Source of the DNA: DASPHG01 sp963849605
GTDB taxonomy: Bacteria > Actinomycetota > Thermoleophilia > Solirubrobacterales > Thermoleophilaceae
NCBI GenBank assembly: GCA_963849605.1
Contig: CAWKHX010000002.1
Coordinates: 248,001 to 312,000, forward strand
Direction: 5' to 3'
DNA length: 64,000 nt
Shown in pieces: positions 24,265 to 36,610 of this stretch; position 1 is the stretch's first letter, and the number at the start of each line of letters is the position of its first letter. A program made the position numbers and the translations under genes. The notes under the pieces were generated by a model. The model was not told where the DNA came from. It worked only from the letters and a program-made list of their open reading frames with translations, and searched no databases.

Positions 24265-25751
24265 GCCGCGGCCGCGGCCGGCACGGGATCCGACCGCATG
24301 TCCTTGGGCCGCACCAGGAGCAGTGCCGCCACGGCGCCGGCGAAGGCCAGACCGGCGCCGATAAGGAGGATCTCGTTGAAGCCGGCGAAGAAGCCCTCGC
24401 GCGCCGCGTGCACGATGTTCTCGGGTCCCGCGGGCAGGTTGCCCGAGGAGACCGCCTCGGCGAGCCCGTGCGAATCGGTCCCGGGCACGCGGTCCGCGAT
24501 CTCACTACCCGTGCGGTCCAGGAAGATCGCCCCGTAGGCGGCGATCCCGACGGATATGCCCACCTGCCGGAATGTGTTGTTGATCCCGGCCGCCATCCCG
24601 CTCTGCGCCCGCTCAACCACGGAGACCGACACGGCGGCTATGGGCGGGTTGAGCAGCCCGATGCCGACGCCGCCGAGGATGAACCCGGGCAAGAGGGTCG
24701 TCCAGGTGTCGCCCTCCTCGACCCCCGACATCAGGACCAGCCCGAAGCTGGCGAGCAACAGCCCGCCCCCGATCAGGAAGCGCGGCTGGACCCTGTTCAT
24801 CAGCTGGCCCGAGATCGGCGCTACGACGAACGACAGGACCGTCAGCGGCAGGTAGCGCACGCCGGCCTCGAGCGGCGACAGGCCGAGGATGTTCTGCAGG
24901 TAGAGCGTCAGGTAGAGGAAGAGCGCGAACTGCGATCCGGCGATCGCGAATGCACCGAGTTGCACGCCCGTGAACGAAGGGATCCGGAAGAGCGAGAGCG
25001 GGAGCATGGGCTGGCGCACGCGCGTCTGGGCAATGAAGAACGTGGTCAGGAGCACAGCCGCACCGGCGAAGAGCAGCAGGATCAGCGTGCTGTCCCAACC
25101 CTCGTCGTTCCCGCGCAGCAGAGCGAGGACGAGGCACAGAAGCGCGCCGCTGAACGTGAACGTCCCGACCCAGTCCACGCCGCGGGCATCCGGGTCGCGC
25201 GACTCGCGCACCTGCCGCAAGCTGAGGTAGACCGCGGCGATCCCGATCGGCACGTTCAGGAAGAAGATCCACTCCCAGCCGAGCCCCTCGGTCAGCGCGC
25301 CGCCGACCAGCGGCCCGATGGCGACGGCGCCGCCGATCGTGGCGCCGTAGATGCCGGTCGCCGTCCCCATCTCACGACCGCGGAACTCCTGCGCGATCAG
25401 GGCGAGAGAGACCGCGAACATCACGGCGCCGCCCACGCCCTGGACGGCGCGTGCGATGTTGAGCGCGGTCGCGGACGGCGCCAGCCCACACGCGAGCGAG
25501 GCGAGCGTGAAGATCACGAGGCCGGCGACGAACACGCGCCGCCGGCCGAGGCGGTCCGCCAGGGACCCGGCGCTGAGCGTGAACGCGGCGAGCGTGAGGG
25601 CGTAGGCGTCGATCACCCACTGCAGGTCAGTGAAGCTCGCGTCCAGGTCCTCCTGGATATCCGGCAGTGCTGTGTTCACCACCGTGATGTCCAGCAGCAA
25701 CATGAAAGTCGCCACGCAGACGACGATGAGCGTCCACCACTTGCGTTCCAT
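24261..25751 (-). CDS. DHA2-family (EmrB/QacA) MFS exporter, copy 2
   Basis: The 496-residue major facilitator protein has 14 predicted helices. It carries the family motif A (GSLADRLGRRRVFVAG), motif D1 LDITVVNTALPDIQEDL near the N-terminus and the motif-C-like VGGALTEGLGWEWIFFLNVPIG. Such proteins expel drugs or metabolites by proton antiport. It is about 60% similar by eye to the adjacent exporter at 25770, so the pair arose by tandem duplication. Start ATG at 25751. It probably shares the transcript begun upstream of the first exporter and is then under the same MarR control. Confidence 0.92.
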   Translation of the reverse strand: MERKWWTLIVVCVATFMLLLDITVVNTALPDIQEDLDASFTDLQWVIDAYALTLAAFTLSAGSLADRLGRRRVFVAGLVIFTLASLACGLAPSATALNIARAVQGVGGAVMFAVSLALIAQEFRGREMGTATGIYGATIGGAVAIGPLVGGALTEGLGWEWIFFLNVPIGIAAVYLSLRQVRESRDPDARGVDWVGTFTFSGALLCLVLALLRGNDEGWDSTLILLLFAGAAVLLTTFFIAQTRVRQPMLPLSLFRIPSFTGVQLGAFAIAGSQFALFLYLTLYLQNILGLSPLEAGVRYLPLTVLSFVVAPISGQLMNRVQPRFLIGGGLLLASFGLVLMSGVEEGDTWTTLLPGFILGGVGIGLLNPPIAAVSVSVVERAQSGMAAGINNTFRQVGISVGIAAYGAIFLDRTGSEIADRVPGTDSHGLAEAVSSGNLPAGPENIVHAAREGFFAGFNEILLIGAGLAFAGAVAALLLVRPKDMRSDPVPAAAAA

Positions 25752-25769
25752 CGGTCGGCCGCAGGCTAG

Positions 25770-27284
25770 CTAGGCCGGGACGGGCACCGCCTCGACCTCG
25801 ACCTCGACCTGCTCCGGCGCATCCCGGATGTCGCGGGACCGGATCAGCACCAGCGAGGCAACCGCGCCGAGGATCGCGATCGCGGCCCCGATCAGCGTGA
25901 TCTGGTTGAAGCCGGCGAGGAAGCCCTCGCGGGCGGCATCCGCAACGTGATCCGGCGTGTTCGCGGGGAGGTTCCCCGACGACACCGCCTCCGCGAGGCC
26001 CTGCCCATCCGCACCTGGAACGCGCTCCACGATCTCCGACTCGGCCGTGCCCAGGAAGAGCGCGCCGTAGCCGGCGATCGCCACCGCGATCCCGACCTGC
26101 CGGAACGTGTCGTTGATACCGGACGCCATCCCGCTTTGCTCGGGCGGCACGACGCTCACGGCGAGGTTCGCGATCACCGGGTTGATCAGGCCGATGCCGG
26201 CACCGGCGATCAGGAAGCCGCCCAACAGTCCGGTCCACTCGTCGCCCTGTTCGACGCCGGCCATCAGGATCAGACCGGTGCCCGCCATCAGAAGGCCTGC
26301 GGCCAGCATGCCGCGGGCCGGCAGCCTCGAAAGCAGCACTCCCGCGACCGGTGCGACGAGCAATGAGACAACCGTCAGCGGCAGGTACCGCAGCCCGGTC
26401 TCGAGCGGAGACAGGCCGAGGATGTTCTGCATGTAGAGCGTCAGGTACAGGAACAGCGCGAACATCGACGCGGAGATCGCAAACGATGCCAGCTGCACCC
26501 CCGTGAACGTGGGGATGCGGAACAGATGGAAGGGCAGCATCGGATCCTTCCGCCGCATCTCGACCACGACGAACGCCGCGAACAGCGCTGCCGCGCCGGC
26601 GAACAGGCCGACGATCAGGGTGCTCCCCCATCCCTCGTCGTTCCCGCGCAGGAGCGCGAGCACCAGGAGGAAGAGCGAGCCGCTGAAGGTGGCGACCCCG
26701 GGCCAGTCGACACCGCGTGCGGCGGGGTCACGCGACTCCTTGACCTTGAGGAACGTCAGAACGATCGCGGCGATACCGATCGGCACGTTCAGCGCGAACA
26801 CCGACTGCCAACCGATGCCATCCGTCAAGGCGCCGCCCACAAGCGGGCCGATCGCCACGGCGACACCGATCGTCGCGCCGTACAGGCCGGTCGCCATCCC
26901 GAGCTCCTTGCCCTTGAACTCCTGCGCGATTAGCGCGAGGGAGACGGCGAACATGATCGCGCCACCGATGCCCTGCACCGCGCGAGAGAGGTTGAGCCAG
27001 GTCGGATCGGGTGACAGCGCCGCCACACCGGAGGCCAGCGTGAAGATCGCGAGCCCCCACACGAACACGCGCCGGCGGCCGAGGCGATCGGCCAGCGACC
27101 CCGCGCTCAGCACGAATGCGGCGAGCGTCAGGGTGTATGCGTCGACGACCCACTGGAGGTCCGTGAAGCTGGCATCAAGGTCCTCTTGGATGCTCGGCAG
27201 CGCGGTGTTCACCACCGTGATGTCGAGCAGCAGCATGAACACCGCCACGTTCACGACTGCGAGCGTCACCCATTTGCGAGCCAT
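25770..27284 (-). CDS. DHA2-family (EmrB/QacA) MFS exporter, copy 1
   Basis: The 504-residue, 14-helix exporter carries LDITVVNTALPSIQEDL and GSLADRLGRRRVFVWG, as does its paralogue. The C-terminus is a short acidic Val/Glu repeat (VEVEVEAVPVPA). ATG at 27284 is preceded by an AGGAGG ribosome site. It is divergent from a MarR regulator with a 92-base spacer that contains two copies of a palindromic element, so repression by that MarR protein is likely. Substrate unknown. Confidence 0.92.
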   Translation of the reverse strand: MARKWVTLAVVNVAVFMLLLDITVVNTALPSIQEDLDASFTDLQWVVDAYTLTLAAFVLSAGSLADRLGRRRVFVWGLAIFTLASGVAALSPDPTWLNLSRAVQGIGGAIMFAVSLALIAQEFKGKELGMATGLYGATIGVAVAIGPLVGGALTDGIGWQSVFALNVPIGIAAIVLTFLKVKESRDPAARGVDWPGVATFSGSLFLLVLALLRGNDEGWGSTLIVGLFAGAAALFAAFVVVEMRRKDPMLPFHLFRIPTFTGVQLASFAISASMFALFLYLTLYMQNILGLSPLETGLRYLPLTVVSLLVAPVAGVLLSRLPARGMLAAGLLMAGTGLILMAGVEQGDEWTGLLGGFLIAGAGIGLINPVIANLAVSVVPPEQSGMASGINDTFRQVGIAVAIAGYGALFLGTAESEIVERVPGADGQGLAEAVSSGNLPANTPDHVADAAREGFLAGFNQITLIGAAIAILGAVASLVLIRSRDIRDAPEQVEVEVEAVPVPA

Positions 27285-27316
27285 CTGGTCAACCTCCTGT
27301 ACGTGGTCTACAATGG

Positions 27317-27342
27317 TCAGGAAACCTTGTAAGGGAACCTGA
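27317..27342. promoter_or_regulatory. MarR operator candidate, copy 1
   Basis: The 26-base element runs TCAGG, two bases, ACCTT, two bases, AAGG, three bases, CCTGA, giving nested inverted repeats (TCAGG/CCTGA outside, CCTT/AAGG inside). It lies between the divergent exporter and marR starts. Confidence 0.55.
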
Positions 27343-27345
27343 CGA

Positions 27346-27371
27346 TCAGGCTACCTTATCAGGAGTCCTGA
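27346..27371. promoter_or_regulatory. MarR operator candidate, copy 2
   Basis: This is a second 26-base copy of the same plan (TCAGG, ACCTT, CAGG, CCTGA), 29 bases from copy 1, so both lie on nearly the same helix face. It contains the AGGAG ribosome site of marR, which suggests autorepression. Confidence 0.55.
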
Positions 27372-27766
27372 CCAAAGTGACACAGCGCACGGAATACCCA
27401 CTCATCGCCCTCCTCCAGGACGTCCAGCGCCAGATGCAGGACGAGCTCCACGCGCGCCTGCGTGCGCAGGGCTGGCCGGAGCTGCGTCCCTCCCATGGCT
27501 GCGTCTTCGGCGGCATGCGGCCCGAGGGCGTGCGGCCGACCGACCTGGCGGAGCGCGCCCGCATCACGAAGCAGTCGGTCGGCGAGATCGTCGGCGACCT
27601 CGAAGAGCTCGGCTGGGTCGAGCGGATCCCGGACCCGGCAGACAGGCGCGCCAAGCTCGTGCGCCTCACCCCGCGTGGGCAGGAGGTTCAGGGCGCGGCG
27701 CGGGCGACGTTCGCAGAGATCGAGGCCGAGTGGGGCGAGCGGATCGGGAAGAAGAAGGTGGCGGCC

Positions 27767-30670
<2,904 letters not shown>

Positions 30671-30683
30671 CCCGCCGAGTCTA
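30671..30683 (-). promoter_or_regulatory. Leaderless-type promoter of uvrA
   Basis: TAGACT (30683-30678, minus strand) is seven bases from the GTG start and no Shine-Dalgarno sequence intervenes. No LexA-type box was recognised. Confidence 0.5.
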
Positions 30684-30719
30684 GAGACGGCCGTGGGCTG
30701 GCCTTACGCGGCGCGGCGC

Positions 30720-31709
30720 CTAGCCTGCGCGCGAGTAGACCTCGTCGAGCAAAGCGTCCTGATCGGGGAGGTCGAAGTTGTCGGCGAGGTAGGCCGCCGT
30801 CTCCTCGCGCGGCGTGCCGTTCAGCGCCATGTTGAGGGCGACGAGGCGCGCTCCCTCGGATCCTCCTCCGGTCCCGCCCGCGGGGGCGGCGGGCTCGGGC
30901 GCCGGCTCGGCAAACTCGGTCTCGGGCTCCGGCACGAAGGGCTCGCGCTCGGGCGCCGGGGGCACCTCCTCGGTGGGCTGGAGCTCGTCGCCCTGGAACT
31001 TGAGCGACTCATCCTCCGGCTGCGGCGCTACGTACGTGGGCTCGGGGGGAGGCGCAAGCTCCGGCTCGGGCTCCTGGTACGCCGGCTCGGGCTCAGGCTC
31101 TTGGTAAGCGGGCTCAGGCTCCTCGTACGCGGGCTCCGGCTCGCGATACTCGGGCTCCGGGGCGCTCGGCGCGCCCTCCCCCGGCTCCGGCCGGGACGAG
31201 CGCAGGGTGCCCAGGCCGCGGCGGATCTCCCCCAGCTCGCGGCCGAGCTGCTCGGCGCCGTTCCGCAGGTCCGAGACCATCGCGTCCGAGGCGGCGCGCA
31301 GGCCGTCGAGGAGCTGCGCCACGTGGGCTTCGGCCCCGTCGGCGCGCTCGAGCATCCCGCGGGTCGCCTCCTCCACGCGGGAGATGTGCTCCGCGGCTTC
31401 GGCGTCTGCCCGCGCGCGCGCATCGCGCGCGTCCGCCTCTGCGGCGACGCGGACCTGGGTCCCCTCGAGCTGGGCGGCCTGCTCGATCTCACCGGCGCTG
31501 CGCTCGGCCGCCTCGACGATCGTGCGCACCTGCTCCGCCGCCGCGCCGGCGACGCTCGTCGTTTCCGGCGGCCGGCGCTCGGCCTGGTGGCGAATGTCCT
31601 CGATGGCGTCCGCGAGCTCGCGGAGGTGCTGATCTACCTCGTCGGGGTCGTAGCCGCGACGGGCTGCTGGGAAGTCCTTACGGGTGATGAACCGGCGATC
31701 AAGCTCCAC
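30720..31709 (-). CDS. DivIVA-domain coiled-coil protein with Glu-Pro repeats
   Basis: The 329-residue protein starts VELDRRFITRKDFPAARRGY DPDEV, the DivIVA N-terminal membrane-curvature-binding motif. A coiled coil of about 130 residues follows (EQVRTIVEAAERSAGEIEQA onwards). The middle is a proline-glutamate linker built from EPEPAYQEP-type repeats. The C-terminal ~45 residues (ARLVALNMALNGTPREETAA) form a conserved helical tail. In actinobacteria such proteins organise polar growth or septum placement. GTG at 31709 gives the correct DivIVA start, 35 bases after the uvrB stop; the much longer open frame running back through uvrB is an artefact. Confidence 0.88.
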   Translation of the reverse strand: MELDRRFITRKDFPAARRGYDPDEVDQHLRELADAIEDIRHQAERRPPETTSVAGAAAEQVRTIVEAAERSAGEIEQAAQLEGTQVRVAAEADARDARARADAEAAEHISRVEEATRGMLERADGAEAHVAQLLDGLRAASDAMVSDLRNGAEQLGRELGEIRRGLGTLRSSRPEPGEGAPSAPEPEYREPEPAYEEPEPAYQEPEPEPAYQEPEPELAPPPEPTYVAPQPEDESLKFQGDELQPTEEVPPAPEREPFVPEPETEFAEPAPEPAAPAGGTGGGSEGARLVALNMALNGTPREETAAYLADNFDLPDQDALLDEVYSRAG

Positions 31710-31744
31710 GCGCCGCAAGACTAGCGTCCCCGGCCGACACTGGT

Positions 31745-33748
31745 CTAGCGAGCGGCCTCCAGCTCGTCGAGCTCCCGCCGGAGGCCCTTGATCTCGTCCC
31801 GCAGCTTGGCGGCGTACTCGAATCGCAGCTCGTCGGCCGCCAGGAGCATCTCCTCCTCGAGCTCGACCATGGTCTTCTCGATCTCGGCCGAGGACATGCC
31901 CTCCGTCTCGGGCCGCTTGCGGCGGCCGCGGCCCTGCGGCACCTTCGAGTCGCGCGAGAGGAAGTCGGCGATGTCGGACACGCCCTTCCTGATCGACTCG
32001 GGCGTGATCCCGTGCTCCTCGTTGTAGGCGACCTGGATCGCCCGGCGGCGGTCGGTCTCGGAGATGGCCGCGCGCATCGCCGCCGACTCCTTGTCCGCGT
32101 ACATCAGGACCTTCCCCTTCACATTTCGCGCCGCGCGCCCGATCGTCTGGATCAGAGAGGTCTCGCCGCGGAGGAAGCCCTCCTTGTCCGCGTCGATGAT
32201 CGCCACCAGCGTGACCTCGGGCAGGTCGAGCCCCTCGCGGAGGAGGTTGACGCCCACCAGGACGTCGAACTCGCCCAGCCGGAGGTCGCGGATGATCTGG
32301 ATCCGCTCGAGGGTGTCGATCTCCGAGTGGAGGTAGCGGACGCGGAAGCCGTACTCGAGCAGGTAGTCGGTCAGGTCCTCCGCCATCTTCTTCGTCAGCG
32401 TCGTGACCAGCACGCGCTCGTCGGCCTCCGCCCGCGCGCGCACCTCGTTCATGAGGTCGTCGATCTGGTTCTTGGTCTCGCGCACCTCGACCTCCGGGTC
32501 GACGATGCCGGTCGGCCGGACGATCTGCTCGACGATCCTCGAGGAGTGGTTGCGCTCGAAATCGCTGGGCGTCGCCGACACGAAGACGATCTGGGGCGTG
32601 CGCTCGAGGAACTCGTCGAACGTCTGCGGGCGGTTGTCGAGCGCGGACGGCAGCCGGAAGCCGAAGTCCACGAGCGTCTGCTTGCGCGACCGGTCGCCCT
32701 CGAACATGCCGCCGATCTGCGGCACGGTCTGGTGTGACTCGTCGATGAAGCAGACGAAGTCGTCCGGGAAGAAGTCGAGCAGGCAGAACGGGCGCTCGCC
32801 CGGCTTCCTGTTGTCGAGGATGCGCGAGTAGTTCTCGATCCCGTTGCAGAAACCGAGCTCGCGCAGCATCTCCATGTCGAACTGCGTCCGCTGCCGCAGC
32901 CGGTGCGACTCGAGCAGCTTGCCCTCGGCCTCGAGCTCCTTGGTCCTCATCTCGAGCTCGTCGCGGATCTCCGCGACCGCGCGCTCGATCGTCTCGCGGT
33001 CGGTGGCGTAGTGAGTGGCCGGCCAGATCGCGGCGTGCTCGAGCTCGTCGTAGATCTCGCCCGTGAGCGGGTCGAAGTGCTGCACCTGCTCGATCTCGTC
33101 GCCGAACAGCACCGCGCGGTACGCGGACTCGGCGTACGCCGGGAACACCTCGAGCGTCTCGCCACGGACGCGGAAGGTGCCGCGCGCGAGCACCTGGTCG
33201 TTGCGGTTGTACTGCATGTCCACGAGCTTGCGCAGGACCTCGTCGCGGTCGATGTAGTCGCCCTTCTTCAGGATCTGGACCTGCGCGTTGTACTTTTCGG
33301 GCGACCCCATGCCGTAGATGCACGAGACCGACGCGACCACGATCACGTCGCGGCGCGCGAACAGCGAGCTGGTGGCGGCGTGGCGAAGGCGGTCAATCTC
33401 CTCGTTGATCGAGGAGTCCTTCTCGATGTAGAGGTCCTGCGCCGGGACGTACGCCTCCGGCTGGTAGTAGTCGTAGTACGAGACGAAGTACTCGACCGCG
33501 TTGTCAGGGAAGAACTCGCGGAACTCGTTGCAGAGCTGGGCGGCGAGCGTCTTGTTGTGCGCAATCACGAGCGTCGGCCGTTGGACCTGCTCGATCGTGA
33601 ACGCCATCGTGGCCGTCTTGCCCGAGCCGGTCACGCCGAGCAGCGTCTGGAAGCGGTCTCCCGACTCGATGCCCGTGGACAGCCCGTCGCGGGCCTTCGG
33701 CTGGTCGGCGACCGCCGTGTAGGCGGCATTCAGCTTGAACTTCGGCAC
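31745..33748 (-). CDS. uvrB: Excinuclease ABC subunit B
   Basis: The 667-residue helicase-like repair protein takes over damaged DNA from UvrA and recruits UvrC. It has Walker A GVTGSGKT near residue 40, the Tyr-rich beta-hairpin EYFVSYYDYYQPEAYVP that clamps DNA, DESHQTVPQIGGM, motif VI TIGRAARN and a C-terminal UvrC-binding UVR domain (ELEEEMLLAADELRFEYAAK). GTG at 33748 lies seven bases after TACGCT without a ribosome site. It is divergent from an amidohydrolase gene. Confidence 0.98.
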   Translation of the reverse strand: MPKFKLNAAYTAVADQPKARDGLSTGIESGDRFQTLLGVTGSGKTATMAFTIEQVQRPTLVIAHNKTLAAQLCNEFREFFPDNAVEYFVSYYDYYQPEAYVPAQDLYIEKDSSINEEIDRLRHAATSSLFARRDVIVVASVSCIYGMGSPEKYNAQVQILKKGDYIDRDEVLRKLVDMQYNRNDQVLARGTFRVRGETLEVFPAYAESAYRAVLFGDEIEQVQHFDPLTGEIYDELEHAAIWPATHYATDRETIERAVAEIRDELEMRTKELEAEGKLLESHRLRQRTQFDMEMLRELGFCNGIENYSRILDNRKPGERPFCLLDFFPDDFVCFIDESHQTVPQIGGMFEGDRSRKQTLVDFGFRLPSALDNRPQTFDEFLERTPQIVFVSATPSDFERNHSSRIVEQIVRPTGIVDPEVEVRETKNQIDDLMNEVRARAEADERVLVTTLTKKMAEDLTDYLLEYGFRVRYLHSEIDTLERIQIIRDLRLGEFDVLVGVNLLREGLDLPEVTLVAIIDADKEGFLRGETSLIQTIGRAARNVKGKVLMYADKESAAMRAAISETDRRRAIQVAYNEEHGITPESIRKGVSDIADFLSRDSKVPQGRGRRKRPETEGMSSAEIEKTMVELEEEMLLAADELRFEYAAKLRDEIKGLRRELDELEAAR

Positions 33749-33761
33749 GCGGTCAAGCGTA
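33749..33761 (-). promoter_or_regulatory. Leaderless-type promoter of uvrB
   Basis: TACGCT (33761-33756, minus strand), seven bases, then GTG. The spacing is identical to the uvrA promoter. Confidence 0.5.
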
Positions 33762-33806
33762 GAGGCCGCGTGGGTCGGCCCATGCCGCCGCGCGGCCGGT
33801 CTGGCA

Positions 33807-33819
33807 TAGCCTGCGGCGA
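33807..33819 (+). promoter_or_regulatory. Leaderless-type promoter of the amidohydrolase gene
   Basis: TAGCCT at 33807-33812, seven bases, then GTG at 33820, with no ribosome-binding site. Confidence 0.5.
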
Positions 33820-34929
33820 GTGTATGCCGACGATGAGCTCAGGCCCTGGATCGAGGCGCTGCCCGACGTCGACTTCTTCGACGCCCACACGCACACCGGC
33901 GCGAACGACCCGGACGGGTACGGCGTAAGCGCCGAGCAGCTGCTGGAAGCGCTCGCGGTCGTGAACGCGCGCGCCGTGGTGTTCACGATGCACGAGCCGG
34001 ACGGGTACCCCGAGGCGAACGACCGGATCCTCTCCGAGGCGGAGGCGTCCGGCGGCCGGCTCGTGCCCTTCTGCCGGCTCGATCCGAACGCCGACCCGGT
34101 GGCGGAGGCCGAGCGCTGCCTCGGCCGAGGCGCGCGCGGGATCAAGCTGCACCCGCGCGCCGAGAACTTCACCCTCGACCACCCGGAGGTCGAGCGGCTC
34201 TTCGCGCTCGCCGACGAGCGCCGGCTGCCGATCCTGGTGCACGCGGGTCGCGGCATCCCGGCGCTCGGACGGCACGCCTATGAGCTAACCGGGCGCTATC
34301 CGAATGCGCGCGCGATCCTCGCGCACGCGGGGGTGTCCGATCTCGCGTGGCTGTGGCGTCACGCCGACGAGCGGCCGAACCTGCTCTACGACACCTCCTG
34401 GTGGACCGTGGCCGACTTCATGGCGCTCTTCTCGCTCGTGCCGCCCGGACGGATCCTGATCGCGAGCGATGCGCCGTACGGCAGCCCCGCCGGCGGCTTC
34501 CTCTACGCGATGCGCTGTGCCCTCCAGGCTGGGCTCGACCCCGCGCAGATCGACTGCGTAGCGGGACGGCAGACCGAGCGGCTGGTGGCCGGCGAAGAGC
34601 TGATCGACGCCGGGCCGGCCCCCGGGCCGCCCTCGTCGGCACCGGACCTGCTGCTCGCCCGCGTCCACGAGTACCTCCACACGGCCGCGTCGCGGATGCT
34701 CACCGGCCAGCTCAGCGAGGAATACGTCGGCCTCGCGCGGCTCGCCTGCCAGGTCGGCGACGACGCTCCGCAGGCGCCGGTCGCCGCGTCGGTGCTGGCA
34801 CTGCTCGACCGGTACGAGCGCTTCGTCGCCGAGTACCCGCCCCGCGACGGGCTGCCGTCCCCGGCCGTGCAGATCATGATCGCTGCCTCGGTGGTCGCGC
34901 GCACCCCCGACGTCGCGCTGCCGGCGTGA
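33820..34929 (+). CDS. Amidohydrolase-2-type metal-dependent hydrolase
   Basis: The 369-residue TIM-barrel protein begins VYADDELRPWIEALPDVDFF DAHTHTG, where HxH (His-Thr-His) is the first metal ligand pair. Later come GIKLHPRAENF, PILVHAGRG, AILAHAGVSD and the catalytic Asp in ILIASDAPYGSP. These match amidohydrolase family 2 (decarboxylase/lactonase-like). Substrate unknown. The last ~100 residues form a helical extension. Its stop overlaps the start of a class V aminotransferase (GTGA), so the two act in one operon. Confidence 0.88.
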   Translation: MYADDELRPWIEALPDVDFFDAHTHTGANDPDGYGVSAEQLLEALAVVNARAVVFTMHEPDGYPEANDRILSEAEASGGRLVPFCRLDPNADPVAEAERCLGRGARGIKLHPRAENFTLDHPEVERLFALADERRLPILVHAGRGIPALGRHAYELTGRYPNARAILAHAGVSDLAWLWRHADERPNLLYDTSWWTVADFMALFSLVPPGRILIASDAPYGSPAGGFLYAMRCALQAGLDPAQIDCVAGRQTERLVAGEELIDAGPAPGPPSSAPDLLLARVHEYLHTAASRMLTGQLSEEYVGLARLACQVGDDAPQAPVAASVLALLDRYERFVAEYPPRDGLPSPAVQIMIAASVVARTPDVALPA

Positions 34930-35980
34930 GCCTGCGCGGCGAGTTCCCTGTCTGCGAGCGGGCGGCGTTCCTCAACACGGGCAGCAACGGGCCGGTGCCG
35001 CGGCGAGCCGCGGAGGCCGCTGGCGACGAGGTCAAGCGGCAGGCGGTCGAGGGCCGCCACACGGCGTACTTCGCGCACAGGCAGAAACTGCGCCACCGCC
35101 ACGCGGCGGGATACGCCGAGCGCCTCGGCTGCGAGCCCGACGAGGTCTCGCTGATGACGTCCACCTCCGAGGGGATCGCGACGGTGACGGCCGCGTTCGG
35201 CCGTGGCGACACGATCGTCACCTCGGATGAGGAGCATCCGGGCGTCTACGGGCCGCTCGGCGCGGCGCGGCAGCGCGGCGCCGAGGTCGTCGTCGCACCG
35301 TTCGACGACATCGCCGACGCGGTGGACGTCTCCACCACCGCCGTGATCTGCTCGCACGTCAGCTGGATCACCGGGCGTCTGGCTCCCGCCGCGCTCGCGT
35401 CGGTCGGCGTGCCGGTGATCTACGACGGCGCGCAGGGCGTCGGCGCCGTCCCGGTCGACGTGAAGATGCTCGGATGCGCCGCCTACGCGGGCTCGGGCCA
35501 GAAGTGGCTCTGCGGCCCCGATGGCAGCGGGATGCTCTACGTCGCGCCGGAGTTTCGCGAGCGGGTGCCGTCGCTGATCGCGAGCTACGTGACGCTGTCC
35601 GATCCGGCCGCGGGGCTCGATGGGAAGCGCTGGCCGGACAGCAGGGCGTGGGACACCCCGGCCCTCGCCGGCGAGACGTCGCGCTTCGCGCTCACCTCGC
35701 TCGAGGTCCTGGGCGACGCTGGTTGGAACGAGGTCCACACCCGCGGCGTCGAGCTGGCGGCACGCCTAGCGAGACGCTCGCCGACCGCGGCCACGCCGTG
35801 CGCCCCCGCGGCGACACGACGTTGGTCGCGTGGGAATGCGACGACGCCACCGCCGTGAACGAGCGCGCGCGCGAGGCCGGCGTGCTGATCCGCGAGCTCC
35901 CCGGCCGCAACCTGCTGCGCGCCTCCGTCGGCGCGTGGAACGACGAGTCGGACCTCGAGCGCCTGCTCGCCGTCGTCTAG
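34926..35980 (+). CDS. Class V aminotransferase / cysteine desulfurase-like enzyme (frameshifted near the end)
   Basis: The PLP-dependent protein starts VSLRGEFPVCERAAFLNTGSN and has the PLP-phosphate region STSEGIATVTAAF, IYDGAQGVGAVPVDV (PLP ring Asp) and the Schiff-base lysine in YAGSGQKWLCGPDGSG. The frame is lost at about 35770-35775, where one base seems missing (CTAGCG-AGACG). The other frame then reads ETLADRGHAVRPRGDTTLVA, then VNERAREAGVLIRELPGRN and ends LERLLAVV, TAG 35978-35980. Restored length is about 350 residues, normal for the family. It could act as a lyase or desulfurase. No Fe-S scaffold gene is nearby. The stop shares CTAG with the convergent transglycosylase. Confidence 0.82.
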
Positions 35981-36610
35981 TAGCCGAGTTCGTCCGAGTA
36001 GTGCTTGCGGTACGCCGAGCGGTGGTGCATCACGCCATCCACGTACTCGCGCGTCTCGGGGAAGGTGATGTCGTCCTCGTCGAAGACCTCCAGGCCGCCC
36101 GCGGTGGTGACCCACTCGTCGACGGTGCCCTCCCCCGCGTTGTACGCCGCGATCGCCGCCAGGTCATGCCCGTCGTACTTCTCCGTGAGGTAGTCCAGAT
36201 ACCACGCGCCGTAGGCGATGTTGATCTGCGGGCTCGCGAGGTCCCCCTGCTCGAACGCGATCCCGCCCGACTTGGTCGGCGATGTAGTCGGCGGTCGCCG
36301 GCGTGATCTGCATCAGCCCGCGCGCGCCCGCGCGCGAGGTCTGGTCCTGGAACTTCGACTCCTCGAAGATCACGGCCGCGATCAGCGCCGCGTCGACGTC
36401 CTTGTCGGCCGCCTGCTGGCGGATGATGTCCTCGTGCTGCAGCGGCAGCGTGATCTCCCGCACCTCGTCCGCAAGCGGCCCGATGCCCGCGACCCCGGCG
36501 ATCCCCACCGCGAGGGCGCCCAGGCCGAGCAGCATCACGAGGGCGGCCAGCCGCCGGCGCCGCACGTTCGCGCGGCGGATTCGTCGAGCGCGGTAGGTGG
36601 CGGTGCTCAT
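35977..36610 (-). CDS. Membrane-anchored lytic transglycosylase (SLT domain, frameshifted)
   Basis: From ATG 36610 the protein has a basic N-terminus, one membrane helix (LAALVMLLGLGALAVGIAG) and an SLT domain with the catalytic Glu in VIFEESKFQDQTSRAGARG and LMQITPATADYIAD. An extra base at GG 36274-36275 breaks the frame there. In the next frame the domain continues KSGGIAFEQGDLASPQINIA, YGAWYLDYL, IAAYNAGEGTVDEW and ends HYSDELGY. The enzyme would cleave peptidoglycan glycan strands. It is immediately downstream of coaE (ATGA-type overlap at 36607-36610). Confidence 0.83.

Noticed and set aside
31040..31160. Tandem GC-rich repeats as a CRISPR-like array
   Set aside because: They are in-frame Glu-Pro repeats of the DivIVA linker with no spacers.
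30720..33323. 867-codon frame running from uvrB into the DivIVA gene
   Set aside because: Only the part after GTG 31709 has DivIVA features; the rest is a shifted frame of uvrB.
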